Below, in pieces: positions 1-8,400 of a stretch of DNA of 13,480 bases. The stretch is from positions 1-13,480 of the forward strand of contig JBNJEL010000050.1 of assembly GCA_051745835.1 (NCBI GenBank). The letters are read 5' to 3'. Position 1 is the stretch's first letter; the number at the start of each line of letters is the position of its first letter. The notes below the pieces were generated by a model. That model saw only the letters and a list, made by a program, of their open reading frames with translations, made no database searches and had not been told where the DNA came from. Source of the stretch: JBNJEL01 sp051745835 (GTDB taxonomy: Bacteria > Bacillota > Halanaerobiia > Halobacteroidales > Acetohalobiaceae). The position numbers and the translations under genes are program-made.

Positions 1-173
1 ACTTTGAAGAAGCAATCAAAATTGGTATCGAAGCTGAAAAGAACTCTATCTTACTCTATCAGGAACTACAAGAAGTCGAAGAAGATGATAATACAATTGA
101 AGCTTTAAAAAGATTAGTTAAGGAAGAAAAAGAGCACTTAGTTAAGTTACAAAATATTCGTGATAACTATTAA
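1..173 (+). CDS. Ferritin-like di-iron (rubrerythrin-type) protein, C-terminal fragment
   Basis: This is the 3' end of a gene cut by the left edge. The open frame uses codons from base 3 and ends at TAA 171-173, giving 56 residues. Two amphipathic helices are visible. The first carries a Glu in the segment IEAEKNSILLYQEL, and the second carries an ExxH motif in KEEKEHLVKLQ. Paired Glu and ExxH helices are the metal-binding half of ferritin-like/rubrerythrin four-helix bundles, which bind two irons and act in peroxide or oxygen detoxification or iron handling in the cytoplasm. The N-terminal half is missing, so I cannot tell rubrerythrin from other ferritin-like families or say whether a rubredoxin domain is present. 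It converges on the lipoprotein gene and appears unrelated to the defence operon; it probably marks ordinary chromosomal flank. Confidence 0.65.
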   Translation, partial: FEEAIKIGIEAEKNSILLYQELQEVEEDDNTIEALKRLVKEEKEHLVKLQNIRDNY

Positions 174-179
174 TAAGTA

Positions 180-208
180 AAACTGGAGAGTTTGAAGCTC
201 TCCAGTTT
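180..208. terminator. Probable bidirectional intrinsic terminator
   Basis: An 11-bp perfect inverted repeat, AAACTGGAGAG (180-190) and CTCTCCAGTTT (198-208), encloses a 7-nt loop. It starts 6 bp after the ferritin-like stop codon and lies 16 bp beyond the stop of the convergent lipoprotein gene. On the + strand the stem is followed by TTTAATTTAT. On the minus strand it is followed by TTTACTTATT. Both tails are U-rich but interrupted, so termination could be partial. The position between two convergent genes supports a shared terminator. Confidence 0.75.
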
Positions 209-224
209 AATTTATAGAATTTAA

Positions 225-1361
225 TTAGTTGTTAACTATAATGATCTTAGTTGCTACGCTTTGGGGCGGAATACTCATTGTTACTGCTTCACGATGATAA
301 GCTTTTACTTTCATTCCCACCTCTAAATCATCAATCTCAATTTTAGATGACTCATTTTCCGTCACTAATTCAGTATCTTCATTTACTAGTAACATAATTT
401 TATCTTGATTGCTCGAATTTATCCCTTGTCCCGCAACTAAGACCCGCTTATTTTCAGCTCCTGTTTCTATCTTTTCTATACTGCCTAATATGCCAAACTT
501 TTGCACTTGATTCTGATTATATTTCAATAGATAATTAGAGTATTGTAACTCTTTTAGATCCCAGTTGTTATCTTGATACTGCCAGATAGACTCAACTTCA
601 GAAATCTTATCTGCTCCATAAGCTCCTACTATCCTTTGGTGACCTCGTAACTCATAAGTTCCATCTCCATTGTAATCAATTGCTTCTAAACTGCTAAAAG
701 GATCTGAGTAAGGAGTTATTTTCATTCTTTTGACTAATAAACCGTCCTCATTATATATTCTCCGCTTAATGTATTTATCTTTATTAAAGGTTAAGTCAAG
801 TATCGCTTCTTTATTAATATCTTCAAATTTCAACTTTGCTTTAAAATCGGGCATAAAAGTACCTGCTACCTTAACTCCCTGATTATCTTGGTCATCAAAT
901 ATTACCTGAGCTTGATTATCTTGAAAAGTAGCTATCAAATGATTAACTATGCCTCCGCTTCCTCCTGAAGAAGCTGTAACCATTACATCTCCTACTTTAT
1001 CCCCCGAGAAGTCTTTAATTAAAATCTTAGGCTCATAACCAGAAAAGTTTTCATATGTTGCTTGAGAATATTCTTTACTCTCTCCATCTTGGACTACAAT
1101 AGTTAAATCATCGAAAAATGGACTCTTTTCAGCTGCTCGTTTACCAGTTAAAATTATCTTATCTTTAACTTCATCTCCTGTTACATCTTCTGATTTTGAA
1201 AGAATAATTTCTATTTCTTCATCTAAATTAAGCTGCGTTATTAAATCTTGTCTGTTAATAGATGAATCTTCTTTTAAATTAGCACTTTGATTACATCCTA
1301 CTGACATAAGTAATGTAGCAACTATCATTACTAGAATTGTTGCTTTCTTTAAATGCTTCAT
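225..1361 (-). CDS. Secreted lipoprotein with D-x-x-G-D (VCBS/FG-GAP-like) motifs and a DUF3221-like C-terminus
   Basis: The protein has 378 residues. Its N-terminus is a lipoprotein signal: the basic start MKHLKK, a hydrophobic stretch at about 8-20, then SVGC with Cys23 as the likely lipidated residue. The -3 residue is Ser rather than the usual Leu, so the lipobox is slightly off consensus. Three acidic D-x-x-G-D segments (59-69, 117-126, 229-238) resemble calcium-binding VCBS/FG-GAP turns, the second followed by a Ser/Gly run. The last 90 residues (about 288-376, ending in IPPQSVATKIIIVNN) resemble a small OB-like domain of the YobA/DUF3221 type; this is recalled similarity and moderate at best. 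The ATG is supported by AGGGGG (1369-1374) 7 nt upstream. It lies downstream of the BREX operon on the same strand but has its own promoter, so it is probably a neighbour rather than a defence component. Its function is unknown. Confidence 0.75.
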   Translation of the reverse strand: MKHLKKATILVMIVATLLMSVGCNQSANLKEDSSINRQDLITQLNLDEEIEIILSKSEDVTGDEVKDKIILTGKRAAEKSPFFDDLTIVVQDGESKEYSQATYENFSGYEPKILIKDFSGDKVGDVMVTASSGGSGGIVNHLIATFQDNQAQVIFDDQDNQGVKVAGTFMPDFKAKLKFEDINKEAILDLTFNKDKYIKRRIYNEDGLLVKRMKITPYSDPFSSLEAIDYNGDGTYELRGHQRIVGAYGADKISEVESIWQYQDNNWDLKELQYSNYLLKYNQNQVQKFGILGSIEKIETGAENKRVLVAGQGINSSNQDKIMLLVNEDTELVTENESSKIEIDDLEVGMKVKAYHREAVTMSIPPQSVATKIIIVNN

Positions 1362-1392
1362 TTTTATACCCCCTGTTTTTACCTCATATTCA

Positions 1393-1421
1393 ATTATATC
1401 ATAATGTACAGAAATTAGGTA
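1393..1421 (-). promoter_or_regulatory. Probable sigma-A promoter with extended -10 for the lipoprotein gene
   Basis: On the minus strand a perfect TATAAT (1393-1398) is preceded by TG with a 1-nt gap (1400-1401), which is an extended -10 element. The -35 region about 17-18 nt upstream (TTACCT or TACCTA, about 1416-1422) is poor, as is common for extended -10 promoters. The lipoprotein ATG is about 32 nt downstream of the -10, giving a short leader that contains the AGGGGG ribosome binding site. The element lies in the 127-bp gap after brxL. Confidence 0.6.
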
Positions 1422-1488
1422 ATGGTTGTTTTATAATATTCTTTTGTATTCTGGTCATAGTAATCTATTGTATTCATTGATTTTTAGC

Positions 1489-2880
1489 TTATTTTATCTC
1501 AAAATCTATCTTTTTGTCATAATCTTCCTTTTGATTAATATAATAATTTTGATCAACTACAAATTGTCGATACTCAATAGCATATTTAACTAATTGAATT
1601 AACTGTTGATTAGTTAGATTTCCGTCAGGATAGAGTAACTTAATAAATCCTGATACTATCTTTTCAATAGCAGCCTCATCTCTAATACTAACATTCTTTA
1701 ATTCAATCCGTTTTAAAATATAATCAAAATTTAATCTTCTTAGTCGATTAAGAATTTCACTAAAATAATCAGCAGTAAAACCATATTCTTTAGTTAAACT
1801 AACCTTGCTATCTTTAATAGGTTTTAGATCCCAACCAGGAATTACGCCTGCTAATCGATCTAAGAAAGCGCTATGCTTCAATCGTTGATGTAAAAGTTGA
1901 TCTAATAACTTCTCCCTATCAATCTCACCTGGAGGTAAATTACCAACCATCATAATCCCACATTTACTCGTCTTCTCTATCCCACCACGATCAAACTTTC
2001 CTGAAGCTAAATACTGATATAGTTTATTAACTACATCTTCATCAATCCCTCTATTCTTAACCTTATCAATCTCATCAAATAAGACTACATCATACTGTAA
2101 TAATAGTCCTTCCTGTTTAGTATTTAAATTCAAAAATAATTGAGCAGGAGTGACCTTACTACCAGAAATCACTCGTGAATAAGAAGATAAATTCTCAAAA
2201 GCATAGGTCTTACCAGTCCCTGGAGCTCCAAACTCCATCATAAAAATATTATTTTCTACCATTGGAAGTAATCGAGAAATTAAGATCATCTTCTCTCGTT
2301 TAGAATAGACTCTATAGTTCAATCCAATTGTACTAATTAAAGCATTAATCCACTCTTCTAAATTAAACTCACTTCTATTAGCTACAAAATCTTCAACTTC
2401 AATCGAAGCTAACTGAAAAGGTTTAAACTTCATCAACTCCACAGTCTTTAAGTTTGGATTGTACTTCACCTCCCCTAAACCCCACAGACCATCAATCAAT
2501 AATCGTTCATTATCCTTTAAGATACTATTATAAATCTGCGCATTATCTATGCCCATGCTAGGTATCTGTAAATTATTCTCAGGTTTTTGTTCATTAGTTA
2601 AGTTAATCTCCACTTTAAATTTATCGATCACTTTCTTTCTAAAACCGGTCTGTAGTTCATGTCTCGCTTTCTCTTTCTCTCTACTTTCCACTCTACATTC
2701 TCTAATATAATTATGCATCTGTTTTAAATTTTCTTCTGTTACTCCATCTTGACAGAAATAGCCCAACAGATATTCAGATACATATCTAGGCAGCTCTTTT
2801 ACCTCATTCTCTAAAGCAGCCTGCTTATCAACTACAGCACTACCGAAATTATCATCTAATTTTTGCTCCCACACTTCCAT
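1489..2880 (-). CDS. brxL: BrxL-like AAA+ ATPase of a BREX system (short form, no Lon protease domain)
   Basis: The protein has 463 residues. A helical N-terminal domain (about 1-180) precedes an AAA+ core. Walker A is GAPGTGKT at 218-225 and Walker B is VVLFDEID at 265-272. A sensor-1-like GIMMVGN with Asn314 and an arginine-finger-like FLDRLAG with Arg342 follow. The core arrangement and the place directly after pglZ match the Lon-like protein BrxL, a DNA-binding AAA+ protein of BREX phage defence. Type 1 BrxL proteins are about 680 residues and carry a C-terminal Lon-protease-like domain. Here the chain ends about 90 residues after the AAA+ lid region, with no Ser/Lys protease dyad context. 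The ending is a clean TAA with no sign of a frameshift, so this looks like a native short subtype. The ATG has AAAGGAG (2890-2896) 9 nt upstream, and that site overlaps the pglZ stop codon. It is the last gene of the operon; I see no strong terminator after it. Confidence 0.85.
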   Translation of the reverse strand: MEVWEQKLDDNFGSAVVDKQAALENEVKELPRYVSEYLLGYFCQDGVTEENLKQMHNYIRECRVESREKEKARHELQTGFRKKVIDKFKVEINLTNEQKPENNLQIPSMGIDNAQIYNSILKDNERLLIDGLWGLGEVKYNPNLKTVELMKFKPFQLASIEVEDFVANRSEFNLEEWINALISTIGLNYRVYSKREKMILISRLLPMVENNIFMMEFGAPGTGKTYAFENLSSYSRVISGSKVTPAQLFLNLNTKQEGLLLQYDVVLFDEIDKVKNRGIDEDVVNKLYQYLASGKFDRGGIEKTSKCGIMMVGNLPPGEIDREKLLDQLLHQRLKHSAFLDRLAGVIPGWDLKPIKDSKVSLTKEYGFTADYFSEILNRLRRLNFDYILKRIELKNVSIRDEAAIEKIVSGFIKLLYPDGNLTNQQLIQLVKYAIEYRQFVVDQNYYINQKEDYDKKIDFEIK

Positions 2881-2894
2881 TAATCATCACTCCT

Positions 2895-5498
2895 TTACAA
2901 TAACTCTCTAGAATCTTTAAGTGATTTATCAATTCTAGCTTTACTACTGTCCTCTACTGTTAAAGATAATTGCTTATTATATTCCTTATTATCACTACCA
3001 ATCTTAAAACTTAAGCTAACCTTTTCGTCTATTCGACCACTTGTAGTCGGTAAGAGATTGATTTTAATTTTAGTTAAGTCATTGCTATTTACAAGTCCTA
3101 TTTGCTTACTAACACCAAAATAGTCTAAAGAAAGATTAATGTCTCTTAATGGATAACTATTATTATTGATTAAAATTAACTCTAACTCTGATTCCTTATC
3201 AACAACTAAATCTAATTTCCCTAACCTTAATTCTGGTAGCGTAAAATCGGTTTCTCTTTTCTCTAAAATAGCAAAAGGAATAATAGTTTCACTTAAACTT
3301 AAACCACCATGAGTATAATTACCTCGACTACTTCCGGTATAGTAGCCATATTTACTGATTAACCAGAAATAATTTTCTCCTTGATGATCAATAGTAGGTA
3401 AATAATAGTCCTGCATTCGCTCACGGTCAATTATATGCCAATAATCTGCTTCTTCAGTTAATAGATATTCTTGTAACTCTTCATAAAGCTTTGGTTTGAA
3501 TTCACTGCCAGATATCTTTAAATATCTTCCGTGAGAATTGATAGATAAATTATTATCCTTTAAATATCCTTTCAGATTACTACTTAAATTATGAGATTGA
3601 TGATCAGAAATCTGAACTGTACCGTGGTCAGTAGTTACAACTACCTTAGCTTGAGCTAAATAATCATACTTTTCAATTGTCTTAACAATATTTTTGATCT
3701 GATTTTCAAACAGAGCCTCAATCAATTGGCGGTCAATATCCTTAAAGCCGTGGAACATCTCATCACCTTCAGTAAATATAAACGAATAAAGATCTGCTTG
3801 CTTAGCTACTAACTTCTTAAAGTCTTCTTTACCACCACTAGCAAAAGCTACTTCAGCGTAAGAAAAGTAGTTTTGAAGATGTTTCTCTTCATCATGAATG
3901 CTATGAGTAAATTGTTGAGTAACTTTATGCTTCTGGAGCTGATCATAACTCATTCCTGCAAATAGAGCATGACGAGAGATACTAGTAACCGAAGGAAGCG
4001 CAGCTAAACTTACCTCATTTTCTTTATTTAAAACTGTAAATCCATATTCTTCAAATAACTCACTAATAATCTGCCAAATATCCCACCGCATAGCATCAAT
4101 AACTATCATAATTACCGGTGTTCCATAATTAATAAGTTCTTTAATCTCTCCTAACCGAGAATAGATACCTAACTGTCGTTCACTACCACATAGCTCGTTA
4201 TAATTATTAATCAGAAACTTTTCATAATAGTGATTAGCCTGATCTAACTTATTTTTAACTTCATTTTGAACTCTACTTAAATCTAACTGATACTTACTAC
4301 TCAACTTCTCTATAATCTTAAATATATCTTTATTTTCTTCTAACTTATTATCCAAAGCTAGATAATCTTTACGATAAAAAGTAGACCACTGCTCAAAATT
4401 ATTATCTTTACTTAATTTATCATCTAAATTATTAAATAAGTTAAATAATTTCTTTACCCGTCGAAAGTTATTTAAAGGCTGCTCAAATTCAAATAATGGC
4501 TTAAATTTACTCTCTGCTTTAGCTAGAAGAGCTAACTGATACTCATCTAAACCATCAGTAGCTAAATCGGTCAATAAATTCTTTAATAGATAATCTAGCT
4601 CATACTCTAAATATCCAGAAATATTATCTAGATACTTACTATACTCAAATTGAGCAGCAAAGATATCGACTTTATCCTCTTTAGTTTTTAAGTAATTACT
4701 TATACTCTTAACAAAATCTTCTTGCTCTATATACAGTCGATCATAAAATTCTTTTAATTCTTCTCTCCCTAATTGATAGTAAGTTAAATAATTTTGATAA
4801 TCAAAATCTAAACCACTAAGAAAATCCTTGCAGTGATGCTTTTTGTAGTAAGAAAATATATAAGATGCAAGTAAAAAATCTAGATATTCATCTAAATCCC
4901 CATCAACTATTGCTCTCTTCAAATCAACTACCAATGAATTAAAATTAACATCTAATTGACTTAACACTCGCTCTTCAAATATTTCAAAGAGCGATTGATT
5001 CTGATGTAATACTTTAATCTGCTCTCTATTCTCCAGTATAGAAATAAGTAGCTGTTCTAAGTTAAATAAAGATTTTACCTCTTTTAAATCTAATTTATAC
5101 AAAAGTAAATTTGTCTTAAAATCAAAATTAGGATTATAGATTTGGTTGAAGTTTTTAACTTCAGCTACTAAAGAATTATCAATTAAAAATCGAGAAGATA
5201 TATCATCAGGTAATCTAAATTCAAACTCTGATTTAAAGATACTTCTTGGTTCTATCTTTTCTACCGTTACCAAATCACCAAGATCTTCTAAATCTTGATA
5301 TAGCTTAGAGTAGCTATCATTTTTGATAACTACTCTAAGCTGCTTATTGAAGTTATTATTCTTTAATTCTTCAATCATCACCCGTGAATGACAATAACTT
5401 TGATCGTCGTTTACAACAATTACACTATCACTCTCATTAAACTGATATAAGTCATACTTATCTTTAACCAATTTAACTAGTGGTTTAATCAATATCAT
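2895..5498 (-). CDS. pglZ: PglZ, BREX alkaline-phosphatase-superfamily protein
   Basis: The protein has 867 residues from the ATG. The first 450 or so are mostly helical with no recognised motif. The alkaline-phosphatase-fold PglZ core follows: IVIDAMRWD with metal ligand Asp468, LPSVTSISRHALF containing the probable nucleophile position Thr505, VVTTDHG with Asp624-His625, and THGGLS with His730. All the expected metal and active-site segments are present and in order, so it should be catalytically intact. The last 110 residues are a beta-rich tail resembling an Ig/CARDB-like fold. PglZ is the defining protein of BREX/Pgl phage defence; its exact substrate is unsettled. The ATG (5496-5498) overlaps the TGA of the upstream ATPase by one base (TGATG) and is preceded by GGAG (5503-5506). 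An in-frame GTG one codon earlier (5499-5501) sits only 1 nt from that site, so it is less likely. The downstream brxL follows after 14 bp. Confidence 0.93.
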   Translation of the reverse strand: MILIKPLVKLVKDKYDLYQFNESDSVIVVNDDQSYCHSRVMIEELKNNNFNKQLRVVIKNDSYSKLYQDLEDLGDLVTVEKIEPRSIFKSEFEFRLPDDISSRFLIDNSLVAEVKNFNQIYNPNFDFKTNLLLYKLDLKEVKSLFNLEQLLISILENREQIKVLHQNQSLFEIFEERVLSQLDVNFNSLVVDLKRAIVDGDLDEYLDFLLASYIFSYYKKHHCKDFLSGLDFDYQNYLTYYQLGREELKEFYDRLYIEQEDFVKSISNYLKTKEDKVDIFAAQFEYSKYLDNISGYLEYELDYLLKNLLTDLATDGLDEYQLALLAKAESKFKPLFEFEQPLNNFRRVKKLFNLFNNLDDKLSKDNNFEQWSTFYRKDYLALDNKLEENKDIFKIIEKLSSKYQLDLSRVQNEVKNKLDQANHYYEKFLINNYNELCGSERQLGIYSRLGEIKELINYGTPVIMIVIDAMRWDIWQIISELFEEYGFTVLNKENEVSLAALPSVTSISRHALFAGMSYDQLQKHKVTQQFTHSIHDEEKHLQNYFSYAEVAFASGGKEDFKKLVAKQADLYSFIFTEGDEMFHGFKDIDRQLIEALFENQIKNIVKTIEKYDYLAQAKVVVTTDHGTVQISDHQSHNLSSNLKGYLKDNNLSINSHGRYLKISGSEFKPKLYEELQEYLLTEEADYWHIIDRERMQDYYLPTIDHQGENYFWLISKYGYYTGSSRGNYTHGGLSLSETIIPFAILEKRETDFTLPELRLGKLDLVVDKESELELILINNNSYPLRDINLSLDYFGVSKQIGLVNSNDLTKIKINLLPTTSGRIDEKVSLSFKIGSDNKEYNKQLSLTVEDSSKARIDKSLKDSRELL

Positions 5499-8400
5499 CA
5501 CTCTCCAAGCTTTAAGCCTTCATAGTCTTCAGCTGTAGCTAACTTATTACACACTTTATTAAATATACCTTCTACTTTATCAAATGTGAGATTATCAAGC
5601 CCATAAGCTTCAATTTCACTTTCAAACTCTTTAATAAATTTATCTAACTCAATCAAATCAGGTTCAGGCTCAATACCCTCTTTAAGATAATTATTAAAAT
5701 TAGGAGCGATAACTTCTAATTTCTCTTCTAATTTCTTCTTATAAGCTGTAGCATCATCATTAATTGCTGCTAAAATAAACTTCCATTCATCCAATTGATC
5801 AATATCTTGTTGTTGAAGATACTCAATAAAATTTTCGCTTTCAGAATTTAATCTATCAATATAGTGCGTATAAATATTAGCTATCTTCTGTGTTTCATTA
5901 GTCTGTAACTGCTCTATATCTGATGATTTATTCTCAACAATCTTTAAACTCCCCACAGCACAATTACATTCAGCCACTCTATCTTTATCAACAGATAGAT
6001 TATCACACTTTTGAAAATTAGTTAATCGTTCAATATTATCCTTAATCTTAGTGATATTAGAAAAATTAATCTTCTCAAAAAGCTTAATAACTTCTATACG
6101 TTCTCCTTCTTCATCTAAAATTTCCTGTTTAGCTCTAACGAATCTTTGATAAAAATCATCATGAGCTTCCTTGTAAGTTTGATTATATGCAGCTATAGCT
6201 AGCTCTAAGTTATCTTCTAATGCAGAAAGTAAATCAAAATCAAATGGATTAGCTTGATATTCTTGCCAAATTTGTCTTACTGACTGTAACTTTCCTTTTA
6301 ACTGAGAATAATTCTGTAAAATATTAATTTTACCAGATAACTTATTAAATTCAGTAGCTAATTTATTAATCTTATCCTTCTGATTCATAAAAGTAAGTAA
6401 ATTATCAAGTAAATCTTCAATCTCTTTTAAGGTAGCATAATAATCTTTATCAGAATTATAATTATCGACTAAGTTAATAAGATTATTATACTGTTGTTCA
6501 GGACTCATGCTCTGAGTTGTTTTTAAAAGTTCATTCTTCAGTAGCTCTAACTGCTCAATCTCTAAACCTTTACTATTCAAAACCTCTTGATAAGTATCTA
6601 ATTTATCAACTGCTGCCTTGAGTTCACTACCTATTATAGAAAAGAATTTATTATCTTGACTTCTACCGTGTGGATCAAACTTACGATATTGAGAGTTAGG
6701 TATTAACTCTTTCTGAGCTAAAATTTCCCATACTTCTTTAACACGCTCTTTCTTTTCTACACCTGTATCGGGAACTTCTTCCATCTCGTAATTACTGTCT
6801 TTAATATGAGCAATATGATCTTTGTTAGGAGCAGTAATTACCTTTCCAGAACTACTTTTTAATCTAAACTTACCTAATCCTAAAACTACTGCAATATAGA
6901 GTTCAACTAATTGCTCATTTAAACCATATGGGGGATTCTCCAACGTTTCAAACTTATCATTAATTGACATCTGAGTATCAGTAATTATCTCCCAAATTTC
7001 ATAAGATCGTTCACTATTCTTCCGTTCAGGTTTCTTAAGCTTAACTTCATGATTTTCAGGTAGTTCTTCAATCTTAACTAAATCTAGTGGCTGCATCGTA
7101 TTAAAGATCTGTTTGCGAAAGACACTGTTAGAACTTTTACTTACTTTAGCTTCTCCACTAGCAATCATCCGTTTAATCACTTTATTAGAAGCAGAGCGAC
7201 TATTAAAATTCTCTACGTTAATCTCTAAAGGAAACTTATAGTAGTAGTCATAAAGTAATTTCTTAAATAACTCTTTATCATTTCTTAAATTCTCCCTAAC
7301 TATTCCTCCTCCAAAGATAAATTCAAAATTATCAACTCGTCCAAACTTTCTTAAATAACCATTGCGAATTTTAGCTTCAACTTTTCTTTTTCGTTGTAAA
7401 AGTAATTTTTCTAAATCATCATTATTAACTATTTCTTCATCATTTTCTAAGTACTTAATAGCACCATACTTCTTTAAGTCTTCTGCTGAAAAATAAATCT
7501 CCTTTGGTAAAGCTAAAGCTGTATTCTTTGGTAGTGACTTAAATTTTGATTGATACTTTAACTTTAACTCCTCTAAATCATAGCGTTCATTAAATTTAGG
7601 AATAATAAATACCAATTTACCATCCTTGCTAGTTCTGAAATACCGCTGAAGATTATCGACAGCTAAAAAATTATCTACACTAATCAATTGCCCTTCTAAC
7701 TCTCTATCTAAAGGAAAGATACCTAAATTATACTTTAAATTATACTCTTTTTTAATATCAATACTACTTTCTTCTTCCTCTAAAAGAGTTCTCAATTGAC
7801 GGTCAGGATTAATATCTTTAGCCACTTGTGATATCTTCTGTTCAATATTAATACCAGTATTACTAATTACTAACTGGTACTTACCATCATTAAAGATAAG
7901 ATGACTACGATTATCCTCAGCTAAATTATCTAAGGCGTTTGCTATTTGAGATTGATCTTCTAAATAGATATACTGCAAATCTTCTACAGCAAGACCAGCT
8001 GTTTGTTCCCTACCTGATCCACCAGATAATAGTGAGATATAACTAATAATTAAAGCTTTAGTAATCTTAATCTCTAATTCAGAACTAGCTATCTCCTTCA
8101 TTTGATTATAGACCTTAACTAAGTTCCTATCTTCTGTAAATTCATCGGAAAAATAATTAAAAATATCATCTAACCCAATTAAATTTAACTTGTCCTCTTT
8201 CTTTATCTCTTGATAAAAGTACTCTTCTTGAACTACTTCTTTTAAGAACATAAAAAGTGTTCGATCCTTCTGAGCAAATTGACTAGCAACTGGTTGTAGA
8301 TAAGTTACAGTAGCTGGATGAAGAGGATAGTAATCTTCTACTTCAAGCTCATACTTCTGCTCTAAATTACTGATAGCAGCTAAGTGTTCTTCTTTAAGTT

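Noticed and set aside
1455..1466. ATAG-ATTA-CTAT mini-hairpin as a brxL terminator
   Set aside because: A four-pair A/T-rich stem with no T tract is too weak to count as an intrinsic terminator.
1444..1475. Two copies of TTGTATTC (1444-1451 and 1468-1475), 24 bp apart, in the gap after brxL
   Set aside because: An 8-bp AT-rich match is expected by chance in such DNA. There is no palindrome and no promoter placement suggesting an operator or attachment site.
1939..1953. An NLPP tetrapeptide in BrxL (residues 314-317) that recalls the NPPY/NPPF motif of DNA methyltransferases
   Set aside because: It follows a hydrophobic strand directly after Walker B at the sensor-1 position of the AAA+ core, and no SAM-binding glycine motif accompanies it.
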